This document shows positions 55,205-63,672 of a DNA stretch of 64,000 nt, one piece after another. The position numbers and the translations under genes were made by a program. Under the pieces are notes generated by a model. It was not told where the DNA came from, searched no databases, and saw nothing but the letters and a program-made list of their open reading frames with translations. This DNA is from M55B127 sp034521955. Lineage in GTDB: Bacteria; Bacillota; Halanaerobiia; Halanaerobiales; M55B127. The stretch lies in the NCBI GenBank assembly GCA_034521955.1, contig JAXHLT010000003.1:806001-870000 (forward strand). Reading direction: 5' to 3'. Each line of letters starts with the position of its first letter. Within the stretch, counting starts at the first letter, position 1.

Positions 55205-57673
55205 TTAATGTTCTACTTTAATAAATTCACTGTTATATTTGAAATTCCTGCAATCTTCGTTATTTTTTCTGATTTCAGCTTCATACTTAGATTCTAACTT
55301 TTTAACTATTTCATTAAATACTTCATTTACTTTTTGATCGGTTAAAGTTCGGTCTGGAGCTTGGAATAATAGTTTAAAGGCTAATGATTTTTTACCTTCA
55401 GAAATTTGTTCTCCCTGATAGATATCAAATAGTTCAGTGCTTTTTAAGATTGATTGATCTGTGTTATTTATAATATTGAGTACTTCCATTACCGGAATAT
55501 CTTCAGATAACATGATTGCTAAGTCACGGTCAACTGCTGGATATTTGGGTAACATTTCAAATAAGTAGTCTCCGATTTGTACCTCATCTAATATTTTGGA
55601 AATATCAATTTCTAAGATACTGGTTCTTTTCCTTAGGTCATATTTGTCTATTATTTTAGGTTTTAGTTCTCCTAAAATACCTATTTTTTCATTTTTATAG
55701 TAAATATCAGCAGTACGGCCGGGATGAGTAAAGTCTTCATTTCCCCTTCTATATTCAATACTGTCAGATATATTTAACCTTTTAAACAGCTTTTCTAAAG
55801 CACCTTTTAGATAGTAGAAGTCAGGAGCATCCAAACTCCATGTATCTTCTTTTGCACCCATAGAACCGGCTGCTAAGACTGTTTTTTCAAGTGGGCGTTC
55901 GTTTTTACCCTGATTGTGGAAGGTTCTACCGATTTCAAAGTATTTAACATCTTCAACCTGTCTTTTTGAATTTGTTGCTATTGATTCTATTAAACCGGGT
56001 AATAGTGTGGTTCTAAGCAGTCCAAATGCTTCATTTAATGGATTTTTTATTTTAACCCAGTTTCTATATTTATGATCATCACTTAAGTTAAGGTCTTTAT
56101 AGTTATCTAATCCTGTTAAACTAAATGTTATTATTTCATCTAAGCCGGCTGCATTCATAGTATTTTTAATCTTTTTTTCAATCTTTTGTTTTTGGGTTCT
56201 TTTACCTACTTCATTTGTTTTAGGTGTTGTAGTTGGTATATTGTTGTATCCATAGATTCTTGCTATCTCTTCAAAGATATCTGCATCTTGTTCAATATCA
56301 TTACGATATGAAGGTACTTTAACTTTAATTGAGTCCTTATCTTTTTTAACAACTTCAATTTCTAATCTATCTAACATCTTTTCTATTTCATCTTTTGTTA
56401 AATTAAGTCCTAATATACGGTTTGTTTTTTTAATATTAACTTCAATTAACTTTTCTTGATATTTTTTTGGATAGTTATCTATTACACCTTCTACTACTTT
56501 GCCTTCTGCATATTCCTGCATTAGGTAAGCTGCTCTGTTTTTAGCTTCTACAACATTTTCAATATCTATTCCTCGTTCAAAACGATGGGATGCTTCACTG
56601 GGCAGACCTAACTTTCGGGCAGTTTTTCTAATACTACTGGGATTAAAGTAGGCTGCTTCTAGAAAAATATCAGTTGTATTTTGAGTAACCTCACTGTTTT
56701 CAGCCCCCATTACACCTGCTACAGCAATAATTTTTTCCGGATCTGTAATGACAAGTGTTTCGGTATCTAAAGTTCTTTCTATATCATCTAAGGTAACTAC
56801 CTTTTCATTTTCTTTAGCCCTTCTAACGATTACATTGCCATCTTTAATTTTATTTAAATCAAAGGCGTGTAATGGTTGGTTGTACTCTAACAATATGTAG
56901 TTTGTAATATCTACAATATTATTGATCGGTCTGATACCTGCCGCCTTTAATCTATCCTGCATCCACTTTGGTGAAGGTTTAATTGTAACATCTTTTATAA
57001 CTCGGCCTGCATAACGAGGACATAGGTTTTCATCTTCTATTTTGATATCAGCAAGTTCATTTATATCTTCATTCTTATCCTCTTTTAGATTAACTTCAGG
57101 ATAGTTTATTTTTAAGTCTTCTTTTTGCATTGCCTTTACTTCTCGGGCAATACCAATAAGTCCTAAACAACGGGCATAGTTTGGAGTTAAATCAAGTTTG
57201 TAAACATATTCATCTAACCCTTGATAGTTGATAAACTTCTCTCCTATATTGGCCTCTTCAGATAAGATCATTATCCCACTGGCTCTTTCTTCCTGTAACC
57301 CAAGCTCATCTTTAGAACAGATCATACCTTCAGATACTTCGCCTCTAAGTTTTGTTTTTTCAATCTTCATCCCGGTTGGTAAGGTTACTCCAACTTCAGC
57401 AACAGGAACTTTAATACTTTTTCTTACATTGGGTGCTCCTGTAATCATTTGAAGTTTTTTGTTACCTAAATCTACTGTACATATTTTTAGTTTATCTGCA
57501 TTGGGATGATCTTTTATTTCAGTTATCTTAGCTATAACTATATCTTCTAATCCTTCTCCTAAGTAGTCCATATCTTCTACTTCTAGGCCTGCCATAGTTA
57601 ATTTTTGTGACAGTTGTTCTGGAGTATAGGGGAAGTCTATATATGTCTTTAACCAATTATATGGTACTTGCAC
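55205..57673 (-). CDS. pheT: Phenylalanyl-tRNA synthetase beta subunit
   Basis: An 822-residue subunit with the N-terminal QVPYNWLKTYIDF, the EMAP/tRNA-binding domain (ITEIKDHPNADKLKICTVDL), B3/4 editing domain (KCPRYAG-like LCPRYAGRVI), B5, the catalytic-like core (GLPSEASHRFERGIDIENV) and the anticodon-binding FDX-ACB domain (PKYPAVDRDLAIMLSEDIP). The GTG at 57673 has GGAG eight bases upstream and is preferred to the GTG at 57682. The last 20 residues after EAEIRK are not family-like; one missing A in an A-run would end the protein there. Confidence 0.94.
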   Translation of the reverse strand: MQVPYNWLKTYIDFPYTPEQLSQKLTMAGLEVEDMDYLGEGLEDIVIAKITEIKDHPNADKLKICTVDLGNKKLQMITGAPNVRKSIKVPVAEVGVTLPTGMKIEKTKLRGEVSEGMICSKDELGLQEERASGIMILSEEANIGEKFINYQGLDEYVYKLDLTPNYARCLGLIGIAREVKAMQKEDLKINYPEVNLKEDKNEDINELADIKIEDENLCPRYAGRVIKDVTIKPSPKWMQDRLKAAGIRPINNIVDITNYILLEYNQPLHAFDLNKIKDGNVIVRRAKENEKVVTLDDIERTLDTETLVITDPEKIIAVAGVMGAENSEVTQNTTDIFLEAAYFNPSSIRKTARKLGLPSEASHRFERGIDIENVVEAKNRAAYLMQEYAEGKVVEGVIDNYPKKYQEKLIEVNIKKTNRILGLNLTKDEIEKMLDRLEIEVVKKDKDSIKVKVPSYRNDIEQDADIFEEIARIYGYNNIPTTTPKTNEVGKRTQKQKIEKKIKNTMNAAGLDEIITFSLTGLDNYKDLNLSDDHKYRNWVKIKNPLNEAFGLLRTTLLPGLIESIATNSKRQVEDVKYFEIGRTFHNQGKNERPLEKTVLAAGSMGAKEDTWSLDAPDFYYLKGALEKLFKRLNISDSIEYRRGNEDFTHPGRTADIYYKNEKIGILGELKPKIIDKYDLRKRTSILEIDISKILDEVQIGDYLFEMLPKYPAVDRDLAIMLSEDIPVMEVLNIINNTDQSILKSTELFDIYQGEQISEGKKSLAFKLLFQAPDRTLTDQKVNEVFNEIVKKLESKYEAEIRKNNEDCRNFKYNSEFIKVEH

Positions 57674-57693
57674 ATTTCTCACTCCTTTTTAAG

Positions 57694-58719
57694 TTAAAAT
57701 TGATGGATAAACCTCTTATCATTTTCATAAAGTACTCTTATATCATCGATGTCATATTTTAACATTGCTATTCTGTCCCAGCCCATTCCAAAGGCAAAAC
57801 CGCTGTATACATCAGGATCAAGTCCGGACATTTCAAGTACATTAGGATGAACCATACCTGAGCCTAATACCTCAACCCAGCCTGTATATGAACACAGTGC
57901 ACATCCTTCACCTTTACATACATTACAGGATACATCTACCTCTGCACTTGGTTCAGTAAAGGGGAAGTAACTAGGTCTAAATCTTATCTTTCTTTCTTTA
58001 CCATATATCTCATGTACAAACTTTTCAATTGTTCCTTTAAGGTCACTGAATGATATATCTTTATCAACTACCAAACCCTCTATTTGATGGAAGTTTGGTG
58101 AGTGTGATGCATCCAGTTCATCTGATCTATATACTCTACCTGGAGCAATTATTCTAATCGGTGGATCTTGTTTTTCCATTGTCCTAATCTGCACAGGTGA
58201 AGTATGAGTTCTAAGTAAGTACTTGTCATCTATATACAGAGTGTCCTGTAAGTCTCTAGCAGGGTGATCCTTGGGTATGTTAAGTGCTTCAAAGTTATAG
58301 TATTCATTTTCTACTTCTGGTCCTTCTTCTATACTAAAACCCATTCCTAAAAAGAGTTCTACTACTTCATCTATAATATGTGTAAAGGGATTTTTATGTC
58401 CAACATTTACATCTGTACCAGGTAATGTTACATCAATTGTTTCGGCTTTTAACTTCTTTTTTTTCAGTTGTTCTTCCTTTTTGTTTTTAATTTCTTCATA
58501 AAGATTTTGAATCTTGTTTTTTAAAATATTTGTTTCTTTACCAACAACCGGTTTTTTCTCATCAGCCACCTGACCCATTTTGCTAAATATTTGAGCAATT
58601 TTACCCTTTTTACCGAGGTATTTTACTCTAAGGTCTTCCAGTTGGTCAAGGTTTTTTACCGATTCAAACTTTTCTTCAACCTCGTTTTCAATTTTTTTAA
58701 TCTCTTCTAATAAATCCAA
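57694..58719 (-). CDS. pheS: Phenylalanyl-tRNA synthetase alpha subunit
   Basis: A 341-residue class II synthetase subunit. It starts at a TTG (58719), nine bases after GGAGGTG, giving MDLLEEIKKIENEVEEKFES. An N-terminal coiled coil is followed by KNPFTHIIDEVVELFLGMGF, GPEVENEYYNFEALNIPKDH, RTHTSPVQIRTM, FHQIEGLVVD (motif 2), FRPSYFPFTEPSAEVDV and GFAFGMGWDRIAMLKYDID (motif 3). A CNVC/CALC zinc-like set is present near residue 260. Regulated by the T-box upstream. Confidence 0.95.
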   Translation of the reverse strand: MDLLEEIKKIENEVEEKFESVKNLDQLEDLRVKYLGKKGKIAQIFSKMGQVADEKKPVVGKETNILKNKIQNLYEEIKNKKEEQLKKKKLKAETIDVTLPGTDVNVGHKNPFTHIIDEVVELFLGMGFSIEEGPEVENEYYNFEALNIPKDHPARDLQDTLYIDDKYLLRTHTSPVQIRTMEKQDPPIRIIAPGRVYRSDELDASHSPNFHQIEGLVVDKDISFSDLKGTIEKFVHEIYGKERKIRFRPSYFPFTEPSAEVDVSCNVCKGEGCALCSYTGWVEVLGSGMVHPNVLEMSGLDPDVYSGFAFGMGWDRIAMLKYDIDDIRVLYENDKRFIHQF

Positions 58720-58744
58720 GTTATTACACCTCCAAATTTTTGCA

Positions 58745-59000
58745 TAAAAAAAACTCGTCCTAGATAAGGGACGAGATAAACGCGGTACCACCCTAGTTAC
58801 CCCACTTTAAGTGAGATCACTTGAATTTGATAACGGAATTACCCGGATAAGACCTACTAATTTTTCAGTCCTCAGCTCCAGAGTGAACTTCATTACAAAA
58901 CCTTAATAAGACTGCTCTCAGTCCACTGACAGTCTCTTCCTGTATTAAGGCTTTTGTAACTACTCTCTCCTTCTTAGCCTTTTATGTATTTCTTTTGAGT
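58745..59000 (-). promoter_or_regulatory. T-box leader of pheST (Phe specifier UUC)
   Basis: The T-box element AGGGTGGTACCGCG lies at 58781-58794 on the minus strand. The terminator is CTCGTCC/GGACGAG (58754-58775) followed by eight T. In Stem I the specifier loop reads GAAG-TTC-ACTC, with TTC (Phe) at 58885-58887. GGAGCTGAGGACTG follows as usual. Uncharged tRNA-Phe should pair with TTC and the T-box bulge and prevent termination. Confidence 0.95.
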
Positions 59001-59002
59001 TT

Positions 59003-59122
59003 TTAACTACCTCTTCTTACCTCTGTCCTAAAAATACTCCGATAAGCCAAATAAGCATCGACAGAACCTGTTTCCTCAAAAAGTTTCCAGAATAATGATG
59101 CAGTTATGCCCAAAAAACCCAC
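59003..59122 (-). CDS. YqzL-like small protein
   Basis: A 39-residue frame between the promoter and the T-box, encoding GITASLFWKLFEETGSVDAY followed by LAYRSI and a basic tail. The core WKLFEETGSVDAYLAY matches the YqzL family, short proteins of unknown function in Firmicutes. A GTG at 59122 (AAAGGA close upstream) or a TTG at 59113 could be the start. It is shorter than most gene-finding limits and would be transcribed from the promoter at 59162-59190. Confidence 0.7.
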   Translation of the reverse strand: MGFLGITASLFWKLFEETGSVDAYLAYRSIFRTEVRRGS

Positions 59123-59161
59123 ATCCTTTCACAGAGATAGTTGTGTCTTGAATTTTTTTAT

Positions 59162-59190
59162 ATTATATCACAACTTCCTTGTTTTGACAA
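59162..59190 (-). promoter_or_regulatory. Promoter of yqzL-T-box-pheST
   Basis: On the minus strand TTGTCA (59185-59190), a 17-nt spacer and TATAAT (59162-59167). It lies 40 nt before the yqzL-like frame and about 160 nt before the T-box Stem I. Confidence 0.8.
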
Positions 59191-59211
59191 GGCTATTCAT
59201 CTTAATTGACT

Positions 59212-59998
59212 TTATTTTCTTAAAATTTCATACATCATTAGACCGGCTGCAACTGCTGCATTTAATGATTCGATATCTCCTTTAATTGGAATTTTAACTT
59301 TTTGATCAGCTAAATCTAAGAAGTTCAGCTCTGATCCCTCTTGCTTCATTTCCAATTATTAAAGATAGAGGAGTCTTGTATTTAAGCTCATTATAGTACT
59401 TATCTGTGTTTAAGTCTGCTGCATATATGTACTGTTTTTTGTTTTTAAACATGCTTTTTAATTGCTTTAGTTCAACATCTTTAATAAAGGGAATAGAATA
59501 AATTGCACCCATTGTAGATCTTAATACTTTTAAGTTGAAAATATCTACTGAACCTTTAGTTATTATTATTGATTGAAATCCGGCTGCAACAGCAGTCCTT
59601 ATAATTGTACCCATATTTCCCGGGTCCTGAACTCTATCTAAAATTAAGATGTAATCGTTTGAAAGCACTTTTTTTTGTTCATATTTTGGTTCATTTACAA
59701 CAGATATTATCTCCTGAGGATTTTCTGTATCTGCTATTTCTTCTATTAAATTCTTAGATACAAAGACTAATTTTTGTTGGTTGTTGATAATAAAGGACTC
59801 ATCTTTTATTGAATTATAGTAATCCTTTGTTAAAAATATTGTATCTAAGTCAGCCCCAGCTTTATATGAACCTCTGGTTAGTCTAAGGCCTTCTAATATG
59901 AACTGGCCTTTTTCTTTGCGGTACTTTTTTTGGTAGAGTTTTCTTAAATTTTTAATTTTATCATTTTTTATACTTGTAATTTTATCCACTTTAATCAC
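59212..59998 (-). pseudogene. TrmH/SpoU family RNA 2'-O-methyltransferase, one frameshift
   Basis: A knotted SPOUT methyltransferase. KIKNLRKLYQKKYRKEKGQF and ILEGLRLTRG form the N-terminal substrate domain; LILDRVQDPGNMGTIIRTAV (motif 1) and SLIIGNEARGIRAEL (motif 2) are seen. An extra C in GAACTTCTTAG near 59325 ends the open frame at 59306. In the other frame the protein continues LDLADQKVKIPIKGDIESLN, AAVAAGLMMYEILRK (motif 3) to 59212. Restored length 262 residues. The target is probably 23S rRNA; which nucleotide cannot be told. Confidence 0.88.
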
Positions 59999-60007
59999 CT
60001 TAATATA

Positions 60008-60032
60008 TTAAAAACCCGGAATTAACCGGGTT
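60008..60032 (-). terminator. Terminator of infC-rpmI-rplT
   Basis: On the minus strand AAACCCGG and CCGGGTTT form an 8-bp stem with a short loop (60011-60031), followed by TTTTTAATA. It is about 20 nt after the rplT stop codon. Confidence 0.9.
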
Positions 60033-60050
60033 TATTAATACTTTATATTA

Positions 60051-60403
60051 TTATAGCTCTTCTTTAGCAACTTCAATAAGTTCGCTAAATGCGTTTTTAT
60101 CATTAACAGCTAAGTCTGCAAGCATTTTTCTATCGATTTCAATATTGGCTTGTTTTAAACCATTAATAAATCTAGAATAGGAAAGTCCGTTTTGTCTAGC
60201 TGCAGCATTGATTCTTGTAATCCATAGACGACGGAACTCTCTTTTCTTTTGACGTCTATCTCTATATGCATAAGATAATGATTTGATTACAGCTTGTTTT
60301 GCAGGACGAAACAATGTACTTCTAGATCCAATAAAACCTTTAGCAGATTTTAAAACCTTTTTCTTCTTCTACGTGCTTTTGTACCTCTTTTTACACGTGA
60401 CAT
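60051..60403 (-). pseudogene. rplT: Ribosomal protein L20, one frameshift
   Basis: The open part (60051-60314) has PAKQAVIKSLSYAYRDRRQK, KREFRRLWITRINAAARQNG and a normal C-terminus. The true start is ATG 60403, giving MSRVKRGTKARRRRK, after which a 5-A run (60358-60362) needs one more A to continue KVLKSAKGFIGSRSTLFRPA. Restored length 118 residues, exactly standard. L20 is essential and is also the autorepressor of this operon. This is the clearest sign that frame breaks here are sequence errors. Confidence 0.95.
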
Positions 60404-60448
60404 AATTATTCACTCCTTTAACTTTACTTTGATCTCTCGAATTAGAAA

Positions 60449-60646
60449 CTACTCATAAGGAAGTAGTTGTTTATATCTTTTTTGGTATGTTTTATCCATC
60501 ATTTCAGACTTTCTAAGCTGTCTTTTTCTCTTAGAAGTTTTTTTGGTTAATATATGACTTTTAAAAGCTTTACGCCTTTTGAGTTTACCATTTTTAGTTA
60601 CTTTAACTCTCTTTTTGATACCCTTGTGAGTCTTAAGTTTAGGCAT
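60449..60646 (-). CDS. rpmI: Ribosomal protein L35
   Basis: A 65-residue L35 from ATG 60646 (AGGAGGAATT upstream): MPKLKTHKGIKKRVKVTKNG, KRRKAFKSHILTKKTSKRKR, and a C-terminus YKQLLPYE. Length and basic composition are standard. Eight residues upstream in the open frame overlap the ribosome-binding site and are excluded. It lies between infC and rplT, as in nearly all bacteria. Confidence 0.96.
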   Translation of the reverse strand: MPKLKTHKGIKKRVKVTKNGKLKRRKAFKSHILTKKTSKRKRQLRKSEMMDKTYQKRYKQLLPYE

Positions 60647-60659
60647 TAATAATTCCTCC

Positions 60660-61177
60660 TTAGTTTTCACTTATTGGGGTTAGAAACATTAACATACTGT
60701 GACCTTCCATTTTAGGTTTGCTTTCAACCTTACCGATATCTTCGGTTTTTCTATTAGACGGTCCATTAGGTCATAACCTTTATCTTTATGAACCATTTCT
60801 CTACCCCTGAAACGAATACGAACTTTTACTTTGTTTTTATCATTTAAGAATCTACGGGCTTGCTTTAACTTAACATTAAAGTCATGGTCCATTATTTTAA
60901 CACCCATCTGTACTTCTTTAACTTTCATTACGTTTTGATTTTTCTTTTGTTTCTGTCTCTTTTTAGCTTGTTCATACTTATACTTACCATAATCCATTAT
61001 TTTACATACAGGTGGTTTAGCCTGTGGAGCTACTTCCACTAAGTCTAAGCCTCTTTCTTCAGCAGTCCTAATAGCCTCATTGGTATTTTGGATGCCGATT
61101 TGTTCACCTTCATTATCGATTAACCTAACTTTTTTAGCTCTAATTTGATCATTTACACGCAAATTATTATTACTGAT
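60660..61177 (-). pseudogene. infC: Translation initiation factor IF-3, AUC start, one frameshift
   Basis: The N-domain KISNNNLRVNDQIRAKKVRL, linker and C-domain (KEVQMGVKIMDHDFNVKLKQ, VKVRIRFRGREMVHKDKGYD) are present. Near 60748 the sequence has GAAAAACCGAAG; adding one A restores TEDIGKVESKPKMEGHSMLM FLTPISEN, ending at 60660-60662. The start is most likely ATC at 61175-61177, because GGAGGTG (61184-61190) lies 7 nt before it and the protein begins at that point. Rare AUU/AUC starts are known for infC and let IF-3 control its own synthesis. Confidence 0.92.
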
Positions 61178-61204
61178 TTTATGCACCTCCACTTTTTTTG
61201 ACAA

Positions 61205-61345
61205 AAAATATAGAAAACGGGTGGTAGAAACCACCCGTTAAGTTCACATAAAGTTAGTTGACATAAATTGCCCAAAGAAACATACTAACTATTGACCAAT
61301 AATCCTATTATTGGTGAGAAACGGTGGTTTCTACTTTATTGTCGA
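61205..61345 (-). promoter_or_regulatory. L20-type attenuator leader of infC-rpmI-rplT
   Basis: On the minus strand CGGGTGG and CCACCCG form a terminator (about 61217-61238), followed by TTCTATATTTTTT. Upstream, GTAGAAACCACC (about 61323-61334) is fully complementary to GGTGGTTTCTAC in that terminator, so it can form an antiterminator. This is the architecture of the Bacillus infC leader, where L20 binding favours termination. The L20 role is known from the family; the pairing is seen here. Confidence 0.85.
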
Positions 61346-61350
61346 CTTAA

Positions 61351-61379
61351 ATTGTACCACAGCAAAGCCAATGTGTCAA
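61351..61379 (-). promoter_or_regulatory. Promoter of the infC operon
   Basis: On the minus strand TTGACA (61374-61379), a 17-nt spacer and TACAAT (61351-61356). It starts 3 nt after the thrS stop codon and gives a leader of about 165 nt before infC. Confidence 0.88.
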
Positions 61380-61381
61380 CT

Positions 61382-63325
61382 CTATTTGGCCTTTTCATCA
61401 ATTTCTTTTAATAGTTTTTCTTTGAATTCTTCAAATTTAAATTCTCCTAAGTCACCATCATCTCTATCTCTGACTGAGACTGTGCCTTCTTCAGCTTCAC
61501 GGGAACCTACAATAAGCATATAGGGTATTTTTTCAAGTTGAGCCTGACGGATCTTGTAACCTAATTTTTCATTACTGCTATCAACTTCAACTCTTACTCC
61601 CCTGTTAAATAGTTTATCCTTTAGTTTATAAGCATAGTCTAACTGATCGTCAGATACCGGTAATATAGTAGTCTGAACCGGTGCAAGCCAGGTTGGGAAA
61701 GCTCCTGCATACTTTTCAATCAACATTGCAAGGGTTCTTTCATAACAACCTATAGATGTTCTATGGATAACATAAGGTCTTTTCTTTTCATTATCTTTAC
61801 CAACATATGTCATATCAAATCTTTCAGGTAAGGCAAAGTCAATCTGTACAGTAATTATTGTATCTTCTTTACCATGGACATTTTTAAACTGGATATCTAA
61901 TTTCGGGCCGTAAAAAGCAGCTTCATCTTCGGCAACCACATAGTCTAAGTCCAGTTTGTCTAAGATATTTTGCATCTTATCCTGTGAGTCTTTCCAGGCT
62001 TCAGGATTATCAATATATTTACCTTTGTTATCTGGATCCCATTTAGAAAATCTAAACCAAATATCTTCTCTGATACCTAAAGTATCCATGATATAGTCAA
62101 TTAAATTAATTACTCCTTTAAACTCTTCTTCTAACTGTTCGGGTGTTACAATTAGGTGGCCTTCTGAAATTGTAAACTGTCTTACCCTAATTAAACCGTG
62201 CATTTCACCGGAAGCTTCATTTCTAAACAGTGGTGATGTTTCAGAGTATCTAATCGGTAAATCCCTGTAACTTCTAAGTTTTGAGTTATATATTGTAAAC
62301 TGGTAAGGACAGGTCATTGGTCTAAGGGCTAATACTTCTTCATCTTCCTTATCTTCATCACCAATGATAAACATATCATCTTTATAATGATCCCAATGTC
62401 CTGAAACTTCGTAAAGATCTTTTTTAGCCATAAAAGGTGTTTTTGTCATTTTGTAGCCTCTTTTTTCTTCTTCATCTTCTACAAAACGCTGTAGGATTTG
62501 AACAACTTTAGCACCTTTTGGTTTAAGTAATGGTAAACCCTGCCCTATTATATCTGAAGTCATAAATAAATCAAGTTCTCTACCTAACTTGTTATGATCT
62601 CTTTTTTTAGCCTCTTCAATCTGCTCTAGATACTTTTCTAATTCTTTTTCTTTTCTAAAAGAAGTACCGTAAATTCTCTGAAGCATCTTATTGTTTTCAT
62701 CTCCACGCCAGTATGCTCCAGCGGTATTTAATAGTTTAAATGAGCTAATCATTCCTGTTGAAGGAAGGTGTGGTCCACGACAGAGATCGATAAAATCTCC
62801 CTGTATATAGAAACTTACAGTATCATCATCTAAATCTTCTATAAGTTCCACCTTATATTTTTCTCCCTTTTCTTTCATGAAATCAATTGCCTCTTCTTTA
62901 GGCATCTCTTTTCTTTTGATTTCATAGTCTTTTTCAATAATTTTTTCCATTTCTTCTTCGATTTCTTCTAGATCATCTGTACTTAATCCCTGATCTAAAT
63001 CAAAGTCATAGTAAAATCCATCATCAATTGTTGGTCCTATTGCTAGCTTTGCTTTAGGATAAAGACGTAAAACTGCATGTGCCATTACATGTGAAGAGGT
63101 ATGTCGATAAATATCTAACCCTTCCTTAGAATCAATGGTTATAATATTTAGTTTAACATCATCTTCAATTAAATAACCAGCATCTACTTTTTGGCCGTCT
63201 ACAACACCGGCTACTGCATCTCTACCCAATCCTGTTCCAATTGAATATGCAACTTCTTTGACTGTTTTTTTATCGTCAAATTCTAATATACTTCCATCAG
63301 GAAGTTCTACTTTAATCTCACTCAC
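61382..63325 (-). CDS. thrS: Threonyl-tRNA synthetase
   Basis: A 647-residue class II synthetase. It has the TGS domain (KVELPDGSILEFDDKKTVKE), the editing domain with HTSSHVMAHAVLRLYP and YYDFDLDQG, then motif 1, RPMTCPYQFTIYNSKLRSYR (zinc Cys), SGEMHGLIRVRQFTISEGHL (motif 2), RPYVIHRTSIGCYERTLAML (motif 3) and the anticodon-binding domain (APVQTTILPVSDDQLDYAYK). It starts at GTG 63325 after AAGGGGG. T-box regulated. Confidence 0.96.
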   Translation of the reverse strand: MSEIKVELPDGSILEFDDKKTVKEVAYSIGTGLGRDAVAGVVDGQKVDAGYLIEDDVKLNIITIDSKEGLDIYRHTSSHVMAHAVLRLYPKAKLAIGPTIDDGFYYDFDLDQGLSTDDLEEIEEEMEKIIEKDYEIKRKEMPKEEAIDFMKEKGEKYKVELIEDLDDDTVSFYIQGDFIDLCRGPHLPSTGMISSFKLLNTAGAYWRGDENNKMLQRIYGTSFRKEKELEKYLEQIEEAKKRDHNKLGRELDLFMTSDIIGQGLPLLKPKGAKVVQILQRFVEDEEEKRGYKMTKTPFMAKKDLYEVSGHWDHYKDDMFIIGDEDKEDEEVLALRPMTCPYQFTIYNSKLRSYRDLPIRYSETSPLFRNEASGEMHGLIRVRQFTISEGHLIVTPEQLEEEFKGVINLIDYIMDTLGIREDIWFRFSKWDPDNKGKYIDNPEAWKDSQDKMQNILDKLDLDYVVAEDEAAFYGPKLDIQFKNVHGKEDTIITVQIDFALPERFDMTYVGKDNEKKRPYVIHRTSIGCYERTLAMLIEKYAGAFPTWLAPVQTTILPVSDDQLDYAYKLKDKLFNRGVRVEVDSSNEKLGYKIRQAQLEKIPYMLIVGSREAEEGTVSVRDRDDGDLGEFKFEEFKEKLLKEIDEKAK

Positions 63326-63349
63326 CTTAATTTCCCCCTTTTGTATAAA

Positions 63350-63600
63350 ATAAAAAAAGGCCTAACTCATCTATTTCTAGAGACGAATTAAGCCGCGGTT
63401 CCACTCTAATTGGATAAACCCTCTTAAAAGTAATAACGGTTATTAACCGGATAGATTTACTAATTTGGTTCAACCTATCAGCTCCAAGGTGGTCTTCAAT
63501 TAACTCTTAAATTCAGATACTTTCAGCCAAAGGTATCTTTCTCTTTTGAATTTAATAAGTAATTTACTTTCCTTATCTTAGCTTTTAAAAGTATAATATT
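63350..63600 (-). promoter_or_regulatory. T-box leader of thrS (Thr specifier ACC)
   Basis: The T-box AGTGGAACCGCGG is at 63392-63404 on the minus strand. The terminator pairs GGCTTAATTCGTCTC with the following GAtGAGTTAGGCC, then TTTTTT (63352-63395). The Stem I specifier loop reads GAAG-ACC-ACC, with ACC (Thr) at 63491-63493. The pattern is the same as in the pheST leader (GAAG-TTC-AC). Uncharged tRNA-Thr should permit transcription. Confidence 0.95.
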
Positions 63601-63607
63601 TTACTTA

Positions 63608-63636
63608 ATTATATTAAGTTCATGGATTATTGTCAA
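63608..63636 (-). promoter_or_regulatory. Promoter of the thrS T-box transcript
   Basis: On the minus strand TTGACA (63631-63636), a 17-nt spacer and TATAAT (63608-63613): a consensus-level sigma-A promoter just upstream of the T-box. Confidence 0.88.
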
Positions 63637-63672
63637 GGGTTTGGGTTATTAATAAAAGGTAATTTTACTATA

